A stretch of DNA of 64,000 nt from Utricularia gibba (taxonomy: Eukaryota; Streptophyta; Magnoliopsida; Lamiales; Lentibulariaceae): positions 186,001 through 250,000 of the forward strand of contig NEEC01000002.1 of NCBI GenBank assembly GCA_002189035.1, given 5' to 3'. Made by a program: the position numbers and the translations under genes. Shown here in pieces: positions 1-11,257 of the stretch (the stretch's first letter is position 1; the number at the start of each line of letters is the position of its first letter). Below the pieces are notes generated by a model, which was given only the letters and a program-made list of their open reading frames with translations, searched no databases and had not been told where the DNA came from.

Positions 1-661
1 GAAATTCTGGCAGAGGTACGTACACGTAGTGCTCTTTTTCACTGTGTGAGAGGATAGACTACATCTATCAGCTTTCTCGTGCAGTTCAATAAGTATTCAG
101 ACTCCATGAAGCAACTCATTGAGCGGCAGTGAGTGCCACTGGGCGGCAAATGCTTTTTGCTGATGGAATGAGCAGAAAAAAGTGTTGATAATGTATGTAT
201 TGCGCCTTCTAGGTGTTTGTTTCACTCTTCAGTCAAGCTTCGATCTCTTTGATTCAGTTTGCAACTGAACCAAATTCTCCTGCAGCATATCCGTTCTAGA
301 AAGATTAGGAAACATGGATGTGGAACAGAAGTGATGACAATGCGGGATAAAGCTTCTCTTCTCTCACGCTGAGTGTATCCGTCTATTTTCATAATTATCA
401 ATTTTTCTTATTATAAGGTTCTTTTCAACTTGGGCCTAATAATAAAATTTCCAAGTATCGTAGACCTGGGCAGAGCAGATACCCAATTACTGAAGCCCAT
501 GTCTGATTCTCCACAGTCGCACAAATTGAAATCAACGGACAGGATTGAGTTGGCCCTGGATATATATAAGTATATATATTATATTCCTTGTGACTTGACG
601 GCTTTGTCACGTATTCTATCTGCAACCGATCTGCAAGGAAGCAATAGCGATTTCAGTGAAC
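1..661. other. 5' flank of AKR2
   Basis: No coding region is supported here. The short ORFs at 373-669 and 425-939 lack recognisable domains. The last part, next to the start codon at 662, is probably promoter and 5' leader of AKR2. A TATATATAAG-like stretch near 560 could be a TATA element, but this is not secure. Confidence 0.4.
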
Positions 662-2737
662 ATGTCTGAGGTATGACGAGCTTCTTCTTCCGTTTTTGGC
701 GAATGCTTTAGTACTTTTGAATGGTTCATTTGGCTTCCAAGCGGTTTTGGAGCAAGTTTGAGGTTGTGGTTTGTTTTCGGAATTCGATAATTTGATAATG
801 TCTGTAGGTTCTGAGAAGTTGGAGTCAACATAATCAGGTTTCTTAGGATGCTTGTATACTGATATTTTTTTTTATTGCGTGGGTTTCTGCAGGCACGAAA
901 GAGTCCTCCCGTCAATGAGGAAGGTAGGTATCTTCTCATGAGTTCTTTCTTAGAGAAACAATTTTGTAAAATATGGATTTGGTTGAATGTTCATAATCTT
1001 TAGATGTCTTTGGTTGGTTAGGTAGGATTCATTATATTTGTTATAATCTGGGATTTTTGGTGCTATCAATGTAGCTTAGTTAGTTCAAAGCATTTTTTTG
1101 GTTGTCAGAAAAAAAGCCTGGTGCGGGTGGAAGTAAGACGTCTGCTGCAGTGCCAGCATCGACACAGGAATTACCAAACCCGTTTGATCTCTCAGCCATG
1201 AAGGGATTACTTAATGTGAGCTCGTTTCTCCTTTACATTTTGGTTATTTAGTAAGTTATTTGTACATGTTCTGCATTGTCATGGCAAGAAAAGATGTTAA
1301 TGTTTTGTGTGTGTGTCTTCCGCTGATTTTAGATAATTAGGTTAAAAAAAGATATTTTTTTTCGTTTGTTTTATCCACAGGACCCAAGCATCAAAGAGTT
1401 AGCAGAGCAGATTGCCAAGGATCCTGCTTTTAATCAGATGGCTCAACAGCTGCAAAGTACCTTTCAAGGGCTGCAGTTGAAGATGCCATTCCCAGCTTCG
1501 ACTCCCAACAATATTTTTCTACCATGCAACAAGTCATGCAAAATCCACAATTTATGACCATGGCCGAAAAGCTTGGAAATGCCTTAATGCAGGTTTTTAT
1601 TGCTTGAGGTTCATTTTTCCCATAAGATTATTACATAGCCTTGTTACCGTGTTGGTTAGATCATTGTTTTATCATCATTTGGGTAGGATCCAGCCATGTC
1701 TGGCATGCTTGAGAATTTGACAAATCCGTCAAATAGAGAACAATATGAAGAACGCATGGCACGTATTAAGGAAGATCCTTCTCTAAAACCTATTTTGGAA
1801 GAGATTGAGAAAGGGGGGCCTGCCTCAATGATGAAGTAGGTGTATTTCTCTCTTTCCCACTCATTCTTCAGTTTTCGAAACTTCTCATCCTTTGTTTGGG
1901 TTATTTGATACTATCTAGATATTGGAATGATAAAGAGGTTCTCCAGAAGTTGGGTCAGGCTATGGGATTCGCGGCTGGAGCAGAAACTGGTACATCTGGC
2001 GACATTGCAGAAGATGAAACGGTGGAATTAAGCGAAGAGGAATCTATAGTCCACCATAATGCTAGCATTGGTGATGTGGAGGTAAACTAGCTCTTCCGCT
2101 GCTGCAACTATATACATTCTCACAGCTGACATACTCTCTCTCGATGATTAAAATAGGGACTAAAGAAAGCCCTTTCTGATGGAGCCGATAAAGATGAAGA
2201 GGATGCTGAGGGAAGGACGGCTTTGCACTTTTCATGCGGATATGGTGAGGTATCTCCAAAAATGATCTCACCTGCATATGGTGTTTTGCTTCTCTTTTTT
2301 CTCAACCTTTTCCTATTGGGGCCACGGGAAACTGCTACGATTTCAAGCATTTATTTATTAAACAATAGAAAACCAAAAGCTGAGGATACCGAACGCTGAA
2401 CTATTTACTTCCACGCCAGTTCAAGTGTGCCCAGATCCTACTGGATGCTGGGGCTAAGGTTGATGCATTGGATAAGAACAAGAACACTCCCCTACACTAT
2501 GCCGCCGGGTATGGCCAGAAGGACTGCGTCGAGCTCCTGCTGAAAAATGGGGCTGCAGTGTAAGTAAACCTCTCATTTCCCACCCGTCAAATTTTGATAC
2601 CTCCGGCCATCTTTGATGCCGTTTTCCATCGATGCAGCACTCTCAAGAACCTGGACGGGAAGACTCCAATCGAGGTGGCGAAACTAAACAACCAAGATGC
2701 GGTACTGAAGCTACTTGAGAAGGATGCGTTTCTTTAG
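662..2737 (+). CDS. AKR2: Ankyrin repeat protein AKR2, cytosolic chaperone for chloroplast outer-membrane proteins (one-base frame break in exon 4)
   Basis: AKR2 binds newly made chloroplast outer-envelope and other tail- or signal-anchored proteins in the cytosol and delivers them to the organelle. Nine exons fit the family: 662-670, 893-923, 1109-1215, 1381-1592, 1687-1835, 1919-2081, 2157-2249, 2420-2559, 2638-2737. The N-terminus is short and charged. Two STI1-like stretches follow (for example [15 protein letters not shown] and the segment around MMKYWNDKE), then C-terminal ankyrin repeats from about residue 225 ([45 protein letters not shown]). Exon 4 is 212 nt where 213 are needed: after QSTFQG the frame must shift at the GGG of 1468-1470 to read the family continuation [12 protein letters not shown]. 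With one extra G the protein is 334 residues, close to the usual ~340. I treat the break as a probable sequence error; a young null allele is possible. Confidence 0.93.
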
Positions 2738-3435
2738 AATGCACCCCACGAGGCTGCTCTTGTTGTATCCTACAATGGTGGTTGACGACTGAACAGTGCT
2801 GCTACGCCGTGCGTGATCCAAGGCAACAATTTTTCTATTGCAGGTCTAATTTGCTTGCTTGTTTTATTAAATAAAAAAATGGCTGCGTGTGAGTTTTTTT
2901 GAAGCTTGATCTTGAATCATCATCTCATCTTCTGAATGCTGTTGCTCCTCCGTGGAATAGCTCCCAAGTCCGATGAATAGTATACTAGTGTAGTTAGCTG
3001 ATTTTCACTCCTTTTTCCTTCTTTATTTATAAAAAAAATAAAATAAAAATCTAAATTTAATATTTTAAATTAAAAACTCAAAAAATTATGAATTCAAATT
3101 GAATGGAATCCTCCTGAATTTTAAAATACTAATGTTAGATTAACATAATTACTGATTATGTGTTAATGTTGAATAATCAATGTTATGCCTAGCAACCTTA
3201 GGAGAATGATTGTCTGTGATGATTGCTCGTGGATATGAGGACTGGGTCGTTGGCATCTGGGAGTTTGCACGTCATGTGATCTCTGCGGCTTTTGAGACGT
3301 GTGAATTCTCAAGTTCACGGGACCCGAATTCATAAACTGACTTTCTAGGTTCGGCAATTGATTGAGGTTCCGGCCGCCGAATCCGATCTGTCTACCGGTT
3401 AAGATTTGGGTTCTGAAGAAATCTTCGATTAGGGC
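2738..3435. other. Intergenic between AKR2 and the p24 gene
   Basis: The first ~150 bases are likely AKR2 3' UTR. From about 3000 to 3160 the DNA is A/T-rich with no gene signal. The reverse ORF at 3163-3357 has no recognisable domain. The final part is p24 promoter and leader. Confidence 0.5.
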
Positions 3436-4726
3436 ATGGCGGTGAGGATCCTCCTCCCCTTGTTTGGTTTACTACTACTGTGTGCTGTCCCTGGGAGCGA
3501 TGGAATATGGTTGAGCTTGCCGTCCGGTAAGACCAAGTGCGTTTCGGAAGAGATCCAGAGCAACGTCGTCGTTTTGGCCGATTTCTACGTTATCTCCGAT
3601 GACCACCTTCACCCCATGCCTTCTATTACCGTCAAGGTTGTTTCTTTTCCTCAGTTTTATTATGAATTAATGGGTTTGTTTCCTTGGTTTCGTCCGTCAA
3701 GACTTGCGCCTGGAAAACAGTGGGTTTTTTTTTTTTTTTTTGTGGATTGAAATGGCATCCTTTTGTAGTATCATTTGGTTGTCGTCGTTTTTATGCTCAG
3801 TTCAAGCTCGCATGTTATAATCCTGGGGGCTTTTGGTGATCATTCCGTTTCTTTCTTGTGCATCTCTATTTTTTCATAGTTCTCGAATTTAACGAGGGTC
3901 CGTATTTCTGGTGTAGGTTACTTCGCCTTATGGTAAAACCGTCCATAACCAGCAAAATGTAACATATGGTCAATTTGCGTTTACAACTACAGAAGGAGGA
4001 AGCTATATAGCTTGCTTTGGCATTGATGGCAACCACCAGGGAGTTGGGGATGTAAGCGTTAACCTTGACTGGAGGATGGGCATTGCAGCCAAGGATTGGG
4101 AATCTATTGCAAAAAAAGACAATATTGAGGTGACACAGCTATTCAAATATTTTCTGAATATTTTGAAACAATTGCCGAAAGATCTTTTTGGTTGATCATG
4201 TTACCAGCAGATTCTGAACTTGACTGAAATTAAAAAATGTGGATCAGTAAGAATCATAATGAAAACTTTTGTCTTTAATATCCCCCAGCTTTGTGTTCAG
4301 TCAAACGGACAAGGTGAAAAACGTGCTTTTGTTGGTAGCATGCTCACAGATGCAGCCTGGGATGATTAATTCTACATTGTTTTAATCTCTTTCAGGGTAT
4401 CGAGCTTGAGTTGGCAAAGCTTGAAGGAGTAATTGAATCCATCCGTGAGAACATTTTGTACCTAAGGCGAAGGCAAGATAATTTCCTTTTCCTTTTCTTC
4501 TCTGTCCAGTGTGTTCATTTCTTCATAAAACAAGTTCATACTTCTACTGCCTCCCAGTGTGACATTGTTTTGACCTTGCAGAGAATGGGATATGAGAATG
4601 GTGAGTGAATCAGCAAATGCTCGGGTGGCTTGGTTCAGCATCATATCGCTGGGGGTCTGCATTCTGGTTTCTACGTTCCAGATATTGTACTTGAAGAGGT
4701 ATTTCCAAAGGAAAAAGCTAATTTGA
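3436..4726 (+). CDS. p24 family transmembrane emp24-domain protein, delta subfamily
   Basis: p24-delta proteins are type I membrane proteins that cycle between ER and Golgi and act as cargo receptors for COPI/COPII vesicles. Four exons keep frame: 3436-3636, 3917-4129, 4396-4472, 4582-4726, giving 211 residues, the normal family length. A signal peptide (hydrophobic [13 protein letters not shown]) is followed by the GOLD domain beginning [17 protein letters not shown], with the paired Cys at C33 and in the IACFGID segment. A coiled coil ([20 protein letters not shown]) and one membrane segment ([16 protein letters not shown]) follow. The tail ends in RKKLI, a dilysine COPI/ER-retrieval signal, preceded by the aromatic YF of the delta class. 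Intron 3 has a GC donor: joining AG at 4471-4472 to A at 4582 restores the family sequence [13 protein letters not shown]. Confidence 0.95.
4473..4581 (+). other. GC-AG intron in the p24 gene
   Basis: A 109-nt intron begins GCAAGA after exon-final AAG and ends TTGCAG. No GT donor nearby keeps both the frame and the conserved protein across the junction. GC-AG introns are a known minor class, usually with strong AG|GCAAG donors as seen here. Confidence 0.85.
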
Positions 4727-5861
4727 GGAGCAATGAATCCGCTCTGTATGAGCTTCTGAGCTTGTCGAAAACACGGAATCCTTTGTACTTATTAGCATGC
4801 CAATGTTTTGAAGAACGTTGCAAGTGTTGCTTGCCGCTTTGGGATTTCAAATCTGTTCTAGATTTTCAATGTGATTCTTTTGTTACTGTGACATTTTTAA
4901 CTGCTAGATTTTAAGAGCTTCGTATCACAGTGAATAACTTGCTTGTTCATTCTCTATGCATGTCCAATCCATCCATCTGACCTCCGGATGCTCACTGTCT
5001 CTGTTTCCAAACTGACATCATGTTCATTTTGGCGCACCCCAAAACCATTTGTTTCCCATAGGTAGGGGAGCTTAAGAAACTAGCTGAGATGATTACAGTG
5101 CCTACCCTGAAAAATATGGTCTTCGCAACTCCCTTACATCAGATGCTGGAAAGTTAATATGAATGATAGTTGCAGTTGAATAGATACTGATATTTCAGTT
5201 GAGATTTTGAATGATGCAATGCATTTACTTTGCATACTGGACTGCAACTCTCTCATAAAAGAAGCAGAAGCACAGAGTTTAAATGATGCAGGGCTTTCTG
5301 TACGAAATTCTATATTCCATTTGAGGTGTTTTTGGTTCTGATTCTCCTGATGAAGTTGAAAATATGTTAATCTTGGTAAAGAAAAAAAATGCCCGGATTC
5401 CTTTTTTATTGTCAGCAATGAAGCAGGAGAGGAGTGATCGTTGAATGAAAGAAGGCTGAGTTTCATGACTATAATTGCTTTTGTTTTTAGTGTAAAATAA
5501 AAAATGTATTATACTTATTTTAAAATAAATTTCTAGAAATGTTTTAATTATTTTAGAAAAAAAGAGAGCGGAGCCGGCAAAGTCGAGTTTCAGGTTTCCG
5601 CCCAAAACCTAACTCAATCGGTACTTGTTAGGGCATCGTCGTCGCCGTCGTCGTCGTCGCAGACTGTATCTATTATTCAGGGACTGGCTACGATCTTCTT
5701 GCTAAACTTTATCTTTCTTAATTGTTTCTCCCAGCCGGAAATTGAAACAGTTTCGTAGTTTTTGGCTTGCTTTGTGCTCTTATTTGATTCGTGCTTTGAT
5801 AGTTGAGCGCCGGGTGCTTCTTTGTGCTCCGTTGTTTTGGAAGCTGAGAATTCGAGCGTAA
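4727..5861. other. p24 3' UTR and upstream region of the DEAH helicase
   Basis: No gene is supported. The first part is probably p24 3' UTR. Reverse ORFs at 5134-5605 have no recognisable domain. A GTC/GCC-rich stretch at about 5636-5660 lies in the likely 5' leader of the helicase. Confidence 0.5.
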
Positions 5862-8800
5862 ATGGGTGATTTGAAGACCTGGGTTTCTGATAAATTGTTC
5901 TTGCTTTTGGGGTATTCGCAGCCAACTGTTGTTCAGTATGTTATAACATTGTCTAAGAAGGCTTCGTCTCCCGCAGAGATTGTGACTCAGCTGGTAGATT
6001 TGGGGATCTCTTCCTCGGTTGAAACAACTCAGTTCGCAAAAGAAATTTTTGCGAAAGTCGAGCGTAGGACTTCTGGTCCTAACCTATATCAACAGCAAGA
6101 ACGGGAAGCAAAGGTTTTTGCTCAAAAGCAAAAAACCTACAAACTTTTGGAGGCAGATGATGATGATAATGCTCCTGTTTCTGTAGCACATAAAAAGGAG
6201 GATTCGCGAAGCAAAAAATTTAGGAAAAGAAGTGAAGCTGAGGATGAAAAAGATGGTGAGGAAGGAAAATATGGTAGTGGAGAAAGGCGAGTAAAAAGTC
6301 GAACTTCCCGTGCAAAAAATGATGGCTCAGAGTCAGATGAAGAAATATTGCGGGATCAGCGAGAAAAGGAGGAATTGGAGCTTCATATGAGGGAGCGTGA
6401 TGCAGCTGCCACGAGGAGGCTAACTGATCAAAAAATGACCAAGAAGGACGAAGAAGTTGCATTGCAGAGATCTAAAGCTATGGAGAAGGATGGCATTGAG
6501 ACATTAAGGAAAGTGTCGAGGCAGGAGTATTTGAAGAAAAGGGAGCAAAAAAAACTGGATGAGCTTGTCGATGATATTGAAGATGAACAGTATTTGTTTG
6601 GCGATGTCAAACTGTCTGAAATTGAGCTTCGTGATCTGCAATACAAAAAGGAAATCTATGAGCTAGTGAAGAAGACAACAGCACAGAACGATGATGTGAA
6701 TGAGTATATCATGCCTGAAGCTTATGATCGAGACGGTGGCATAAATCAAGAAAAGAGATTTGGTGTGGCATTGCAGCGTTACCTGGATCCTGGAGCAGAA
6801 GAAAAAATGAACCCTTTTGCTGAGCAGGAAGCGTGGGAGGAGCATCAGATTGGAAAAGCAACTCTCAAATTTGGTTCCAGAAATTCAAAAGAAAAGCAAG
6901 ATGATTATGATTTTGTGTTTGAAGACCAGATAGACTTTATAAAGGCATCAGTTATGGATGGCGTTAATGTTGATCAAGATCCATCTGGTGCATCCCCAGA
7001 AGCATCTGAGGCTAAAACAGCATTTGACAAGCTTCAAGTTGAGAGGAAAACTTTGCCAATTTATCCATACAGAGATGATTTGCTTCAAGCTGTTAACGAT
7101 TATCAGGTTCTTGTTATTGTCGGAGAAACAGGGTCTGGTAAAACTACACAAATACCTCAGTATCTTCATGAGGCAGGCTACACTAAACGTGGAAAGATTG
7201 GATGCACCCAGCCACGTCGTGTGGCAGCTATGAGTGTGGCTGCCCGAGTTTCGCAAGAAATGGGAGTAAAACTTGGTCATGAGGTTGGTTATTCTATTCG
7301 TTTTGAAGACTGTACTTCTGAAAAAACAGTCCTGAAATATATGACAGATGGAATGTTGTTACGTGAATTCCTGGGGGAACCTGACCTTGCATCCTACAGT
7401 GTAGTGATGGTGGATGAGGCACATGAGAGAACACTCTCTACGGATATTCTCTTTGGCTTGGTAAAGGATATTGCTCGTTACAGGCCTGATCTAAAATTGC
7501 TTATTTCGAGTGCTACGCTCGATGCTGAAAAGTTCAGTGATTACTTCGATTCTGCTCCCATTTTTAAAATACCCGGAAGAAGGTATCCTGTTGAGATACA
7601 CTACACAAAGGCCCCTGAAGCTGATTACTTAGATGCTGCTGTGGTTACCGCTCTTCAAATTCATGTCACACAACCTCCAGGAGATGGCGATATTCTAGTT
7701 TTCTTGACTGGCCAGGAGGAGATCGAAACTGCTGAACAAGTTCTCAAGCATAGGACTGCAGGTTTTGGTTCAAAAATTGCGGAACTCATCATATGCCCCA
7801 TTTATGCAAACTTGCCTACGGATTTGCAAGCAAAAATCTTTGAGCCAACTCCAGAAGGGGCTCGTAAGGTTGTCCTTGCGACCAATATTGCTGAGACATC
7901 ATTAACAATAGATGGAATCAAATATGTTATTGACCCAGGGTTCTGCAAAATGAAGTCTTACAATCCTAGAACTGGAATGGAATCATTGCTGGTCACTCCA
8001 ATCTCGAAAGCGTCTGCTAATCAGCGTGCAGGTCGATCTGGAAGAACAGGTCCTGGGAAATGCTTTCGGCTATATACAGCTTATAATTTCAAGACTGATT
8101 TGGATGACAACACGGTGCCCGAAATACAAAGGACCAACTTGGCCAATGTTGTGCTTTCTCTCAAGAGTCTAGGAATTAATGACTTGCTGAACTTTGATTT
8201 TATGGATCCTCCGCCATCTGAAGCTTTGCTGAAGGCCCTGGAATTGCTTTATGCTCTTAGCGCACTTAACAAGCATGGTGAGTTAACAAAAGTAGGGAGA
8301 AGGATGGCTGAATTCCCACTGGATCCCATGCTATCAAAAATGATTGTGGCATCTGACAAGTACAAGTGTTCTGATGAGATTATATCCATTGCTGCAATGC
8401 TGTCCATTGGAAACTCGATTTTTTATCGTCCCAAGGACAAGCAAGTTCATGCAGACAATGCTCGGCTGAATTTCCACATGGGAAATGTTGGAGATCATAT
8501 TGCTTTGCTTAAAGTGTATAGCTCGTGGAAGGAAACCAATTTTTCAACCCAATGGTGCTATGAGAATTACGTTCAGGTAAGGAGTATGAAAAGAGCAAGA
8601 GACATCAGGGATCAGCTGGAAGGATTATTGGAAAGGGTCGAAATTGAACTGGCTTCAAGTCCTAACGATCTGGATGCCATAAAGAAAGCCATTGTATCTG
8701 GTTTTTTCCCACACTCTGGAAGGCTGCAAAAGAACGGGTCATATAAAACTGTCAAGTTTCCACAGACTGTTCATATCCACCCAAGCTCCGGGTTGGCCCA

Positions 8801-8987
8801 AGTGCTTCCGAGGTGGGTCGTCTATCACGAATTAGTGTTGACGACTAAAGAGTACATGCGACAGGTGACTGAACTAAAACCAGATTGGCTGTTGGAGATC
8901 GCCCCCCATTATTATCAGAGAACTGATGTTGAAGATGCAACCTCCAAGAAATTGCCCCGTGGCGAGGGTCGGGCAACGAAGGACTGA
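5862..8987 (+). CDS. ESP3: DEAH-box pre-mRNA splicing helicase, DHX16/Prp2 type
   Basis: This is an intronless 1041-residue ORF and the best preserved gene of the window. DHX16/Prp2 helicases bind the activated spliceosome and remodel it before the first step of splicing; the Arabidopsis relative is ESP3/DEAH1. The N-terminal ~370 residues are charged and low in complexity (DDDDNAPVSV, many K/E/R/D runs). The helicase core follows with motif I GETGSGKTTQ near residue 420, motif II DEAH near 517, motif III SAT in LLISSATLDAEKF, and motif VI QRAGRSGRTGPG near 721. The helicase-associated winged-helix and OB-like C-terminal parts follow (GINDLLNFDFMDPPP, HPSSGLAQVLPRWVVYHELV). The start is the first ATG of the conserved reading frame and fits family length. 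Close Prp2-clade paralogues cannot be fully separated by eye. Confidence 0.96.
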   Translation: MGDLKTWVSDKLFLLLGYSQPTVVQYVITLSKKASSPAEIVTQLVDLGISSSVETTQFAKEIFAKVERRTSGPNLYQQQEREAKVFAQKQKTYKLLEADDDDNAPVSVAHKKEDSRSKKFRKRSEAEDEKDGEEGKYGSGERRVKSRTSRAKNDGSESDEEILRDQREKEELELHMRERDAAATRRLTDQKMTKKDEEVALQRSKAMEKDGIETLRKVSRQEYLKKREQKKLDELVDDIEDEQYLFGDVKLSEIELRDLQYKKEIYELVKKTTAQNDDVNEYIMPEAYDRDGGINQEKRFGVALQRYLDPGAEEKMNPFAEQEAWEEHQIGKATLKFGSRNSKEKQDDYDFVFEDQIDFIKASVMDGVNVDQDPSGASPEASEAKTAFDKLQVERKTLPIYPYRDDLLQAVNDYQVLVIVGETGSGKTTQIPQYLHEAGYTKRGKIGCTQPRRVAAMSVAARVSQEMGVKLGHEVGYSIRFEDCTSEKTVLKYMTDGMLLREFLGEPDLASYSVVMVDEAHERTLSTDILFGLVKDIARYRPDLKLLISSATLDAEKFSDYFDSAPIFKIPGRRYPVEIHYTKAPEADYLDAAVVTALQIHVTQPPGDGDILVFLTGQEEIETAEQVLKHRTAGFGSKIAELIICPIYANLPTDLQAKIFEPTPEGARKVVLATNIAETSLTIDGIKYVIDPGFCKMKSYNPRTGMESLLVTPISKASANQRAGRSGRTGPGKCFRLYTAYNFKTDLDDNTVPEIQRTNLANVVLSLKSLGINDLLNFDFMDPPPSEALLKALELLYALSALNKHGELTKVGRRMAEFPLDPMLSKMIVASDKYKCSDEIISIAAMLSIGNSIFYRPKDKQVHADNARLNFHMGNVGDHIALLKVYSSWKETNFSTQWCYENYVQVRSMKRARDIRDQLEGLLERVEIELASSPNDLDAIKKAIVSGFFPHSGRLQKNGSYKTVKFPQTVHIHPSSGLAQVLPRWVVYHELVLTTKEYMRQVTELKPDWLLEIAPHYYQRTDVEDATSKKLPRGEGRATKD

Positions 8988-10010
8988 AACCGCAGTTGTT
9001 ACTCAACTCGTCTGGAAAGATCCCTCTGCACTGAAGGGAATGCTCTTCTTAACAGACATGTGGGATGAACATGTGCAACTAGCAGAGCAGAATTATCTTT
9101 CAAACCCCCCACCCTACTGTATGCACAAAAGATGGCGACCGCTGGAGACGCGGCGGCGCTTGGCAAGCAGGTTGTTGCGTTTCCGGAACGCGTTGATCAC
9201 CGGAACCCAGCGATATTCAGGTACACCCGGTTTTGATTTTGGATTCCATTTTTTTGTTGAGTAGGAAATGGACCAAGACGAAATCATTTATGCGCCGGTG
9301 ACTGTGATATGACAGAGGTCGGAATGCCGGTCCGGGCGGTGAGTCACTTCATGAATGTGAACGACGTCGTACATGCAGAGCACTTTGTATTTATTTGGTG
9401 CACTACTGCAACAGTAGAAAATTTCCGGAGTAAATCTTTTGTGTGGGTGTTTTCCCTCTCAAGCTGCTATTATTATTTTCGTAGGTCGTCGCGCAACTTT
9501 GCCCACATCTCAAAAGTGGCTGCGGCGGTGCTGGCCGTGGAGTAACAGTCAATGCTCTGCAACCTCAATCGGAGACCCCGAACAGAGTCCTACATTGGGG
9601 GCTTTTGTTTTTGATAAACCCAACCCAGCCCAGCGTAGAGAAGCCCATCCAGACCAAACCCAATCAATCCCCAGCCCAACCTGGACACACAACCCGATCC
9701 ACGCCTTCAGCCGCTCCTTGAATTCCTTCAACTTGAGATTCCGTTGTTGACAAGAGCATACACAAATTCCTACTTTTCCACCGCATCTCGGCAAATTCAA
9801 CACAAACCTCTGACGAACCTGGCCGGCCTATCACGCCTTGACTTCGGCATCTGAAGGTTAGTTGGTAAGAGCAGCGAGGAAGAAAACTAGGAGCGGCCCT
9901 AATCAGATAAGCCGTTTATTATATTATTATTATTTTTTTTAATGAGAACGAACAACGGGCCAGGCTGGGCTGGGCTGGGCGGGCCCTTGTCCAGATACAA
10001 TGTTTATTAA
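8988..10010. other. Helicase 3' UTR and intergenic DNA
   Basis: The first ~250 bases are likely 3' UTR of the helicase. ORFs at 8926-9264, 9309-9545, 9439-9750 and 9549-9803 overlap in several frames and match no family I know. A CCCAACCCAGCCCAGC-like C-rich stretch lies near 9617-9690, and a four-run G tract lies at 9967-9983. Confidence 0.5.
9967..9983 (+). other. Putative G-quadruplex motif
   Basis: GGGCTGGGCTGGGCGGG has four GGG runs with loops of 2, 2 and 1 bases, meeting the standard G3+ quadruplex pattern. It lies 28 bases past the stop codon of the reverse-strand methylesterase, so the C-rich complement would be in that mRNA's 3' UTR and the G-rich strand is the template. Confidence 0.7.
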
Positions 10011-10973
10011 TTATTTATTTATAATGTCGAGTAAATGCTGGCAAAGTTGGTGGGGCCTGGAGATCATGGCCATGTGATCAGTACCCTCCATCCCCTTCAC
10101 CTCCTCCACCCCGCACTTGTCTACTAACAGACGTTGAAAAGTGGCCGGAAGCGCCTTGTCCTCCTCGCATAACACGTAAACCCTCCTCACCGAACCGAAC
10201 CCTTCCTTGGACACCTGCTCCTGCTCCTGCTCCATCCCAAACAACCCACAAGGCCTCACCAGCGTCTTCGCCAGTTCCACGTCCTGCTCGCCACCACGCC
10301 ATCATGAGCTGCTGTGTCATCATATACTACTGAATGCAAGGGTACAGATTGCAAACCTCTGGAGGAGACAGCGAGTACAGTCCTGAGGAGATGTAACTCG
10401 GACCGAATAGCACTGTGCGTAGCTCACCTTGCGGCGTCTCCACTGAGGAGAACGCCGTGTCCATGAACACTTCCTTTGGAGTTTCCTCCATCAGCTACAG
10501 AAAACGAGACCATGGCGTCAGAGTGGCCGGCCAGATGACGCCAAAATAAGTCTCCTCCATCCCAATCAACGAAAATTCTCTACATCCAAAATAGAGTGTA
10601 AAAGAAGCACCTTGTTTACCCAATATGTCGGCGGATGAACCAAATCAGGCATGAAGGCGGTGAGAAACACGGCCACATGGATCTTCTCCGGGAACATCTC
10701 CATGGCGAGGCTGATGCTGAGGCCGCCGAGGCTGTGTCCCACGAGCGCCACCTTCTCCCCCGGAGGAACCGAATCCATAAGCTCCAGTAGAGGTCTTGTG
10801 TAGTCCGTGAACGACTGTAGCTCCCGTATGCGCCTCGAGTCGACGCCGGCAGCCGCTAAGTCGACGGCGGTGACACGGTGGCCGGTCAGCTCGAACAGCG
10901 GCTTCAGCTTGTACCAGCACCACGCGCCATGGCAAGCTCCGTGGACAAGGATGATGTGCACTTTCTGCGACAT
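10011..10973 (-). CDS. Alpha/beta-hydrolase methylesterase (SABP2/MES family)
   Basis: Plant methylesterases hydrolyse methyl esters of hormones such as methyl salicylate, methyl jasmonate or methyl-IAA. Three exons in reverse order, 10973-10611, 10494-10357 and 10283-10011, give 257 residues, the usual family length of about 260. LVHGACHGAWCW carries the oxyanion-hole region. The nucleophile elbow GHSLGG places Ser81. The Asp is in CEEDKALP (D209) and the His in GTDHMAM (H237). The triad spacing closely matches SABP2. The frame is intact. Which ester is preferred cannot be read from sequence. The gene is transcribed divergently from RH3. Confidence 0.93.
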
Positions 10974-11257
10974 CGAGGCGAGATGTTCGCTGTCCGCGCA
11001 ACTGTCACCATTCAGTTATAAGTAGATACATGGGCCTAATTGTGGGCCACTTCCAGTACTGTTGAATAGGCGGCCCAAATAAAGAATTACAGTAAGCCCA
11101 ATGATACACTGGGCGTTGAGAAATATCTCTTTATAAATCTATGCTTCTCTCCGCAGACGAGTGGAGGTTACCGTTGCCATACAACAAAGAGGAGCCTCTC
11201 CACTCCTACCCTTATCCTCTTCTTCTCTTCTCACTTCCCGGCCGTCCGCTGCAACCG
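10974..11257. promoter_or_regulatory. Divergent promoter between methylesterase and RH3, with site-II (TGGGCC/T) elements
   Basis: TGGGCC occurs at 11031-11036 and 11043-11048, GGCCCA at 11072-11077, and AGCCCAAT near 11095. TGGGCY site-II elements bind TCP factors and are typical of promoters for growth and organelle genes, which suits RH3. The region is under 300 bp, so both genes must share it. Confidence 0.6.

Noticed and set aside
9439-9803. ORFs on both strands between the helicase and methylesterase
   Set aside because: Overlapping frames, Pro/Trp-rich by base composition, no domain and no promoter context.
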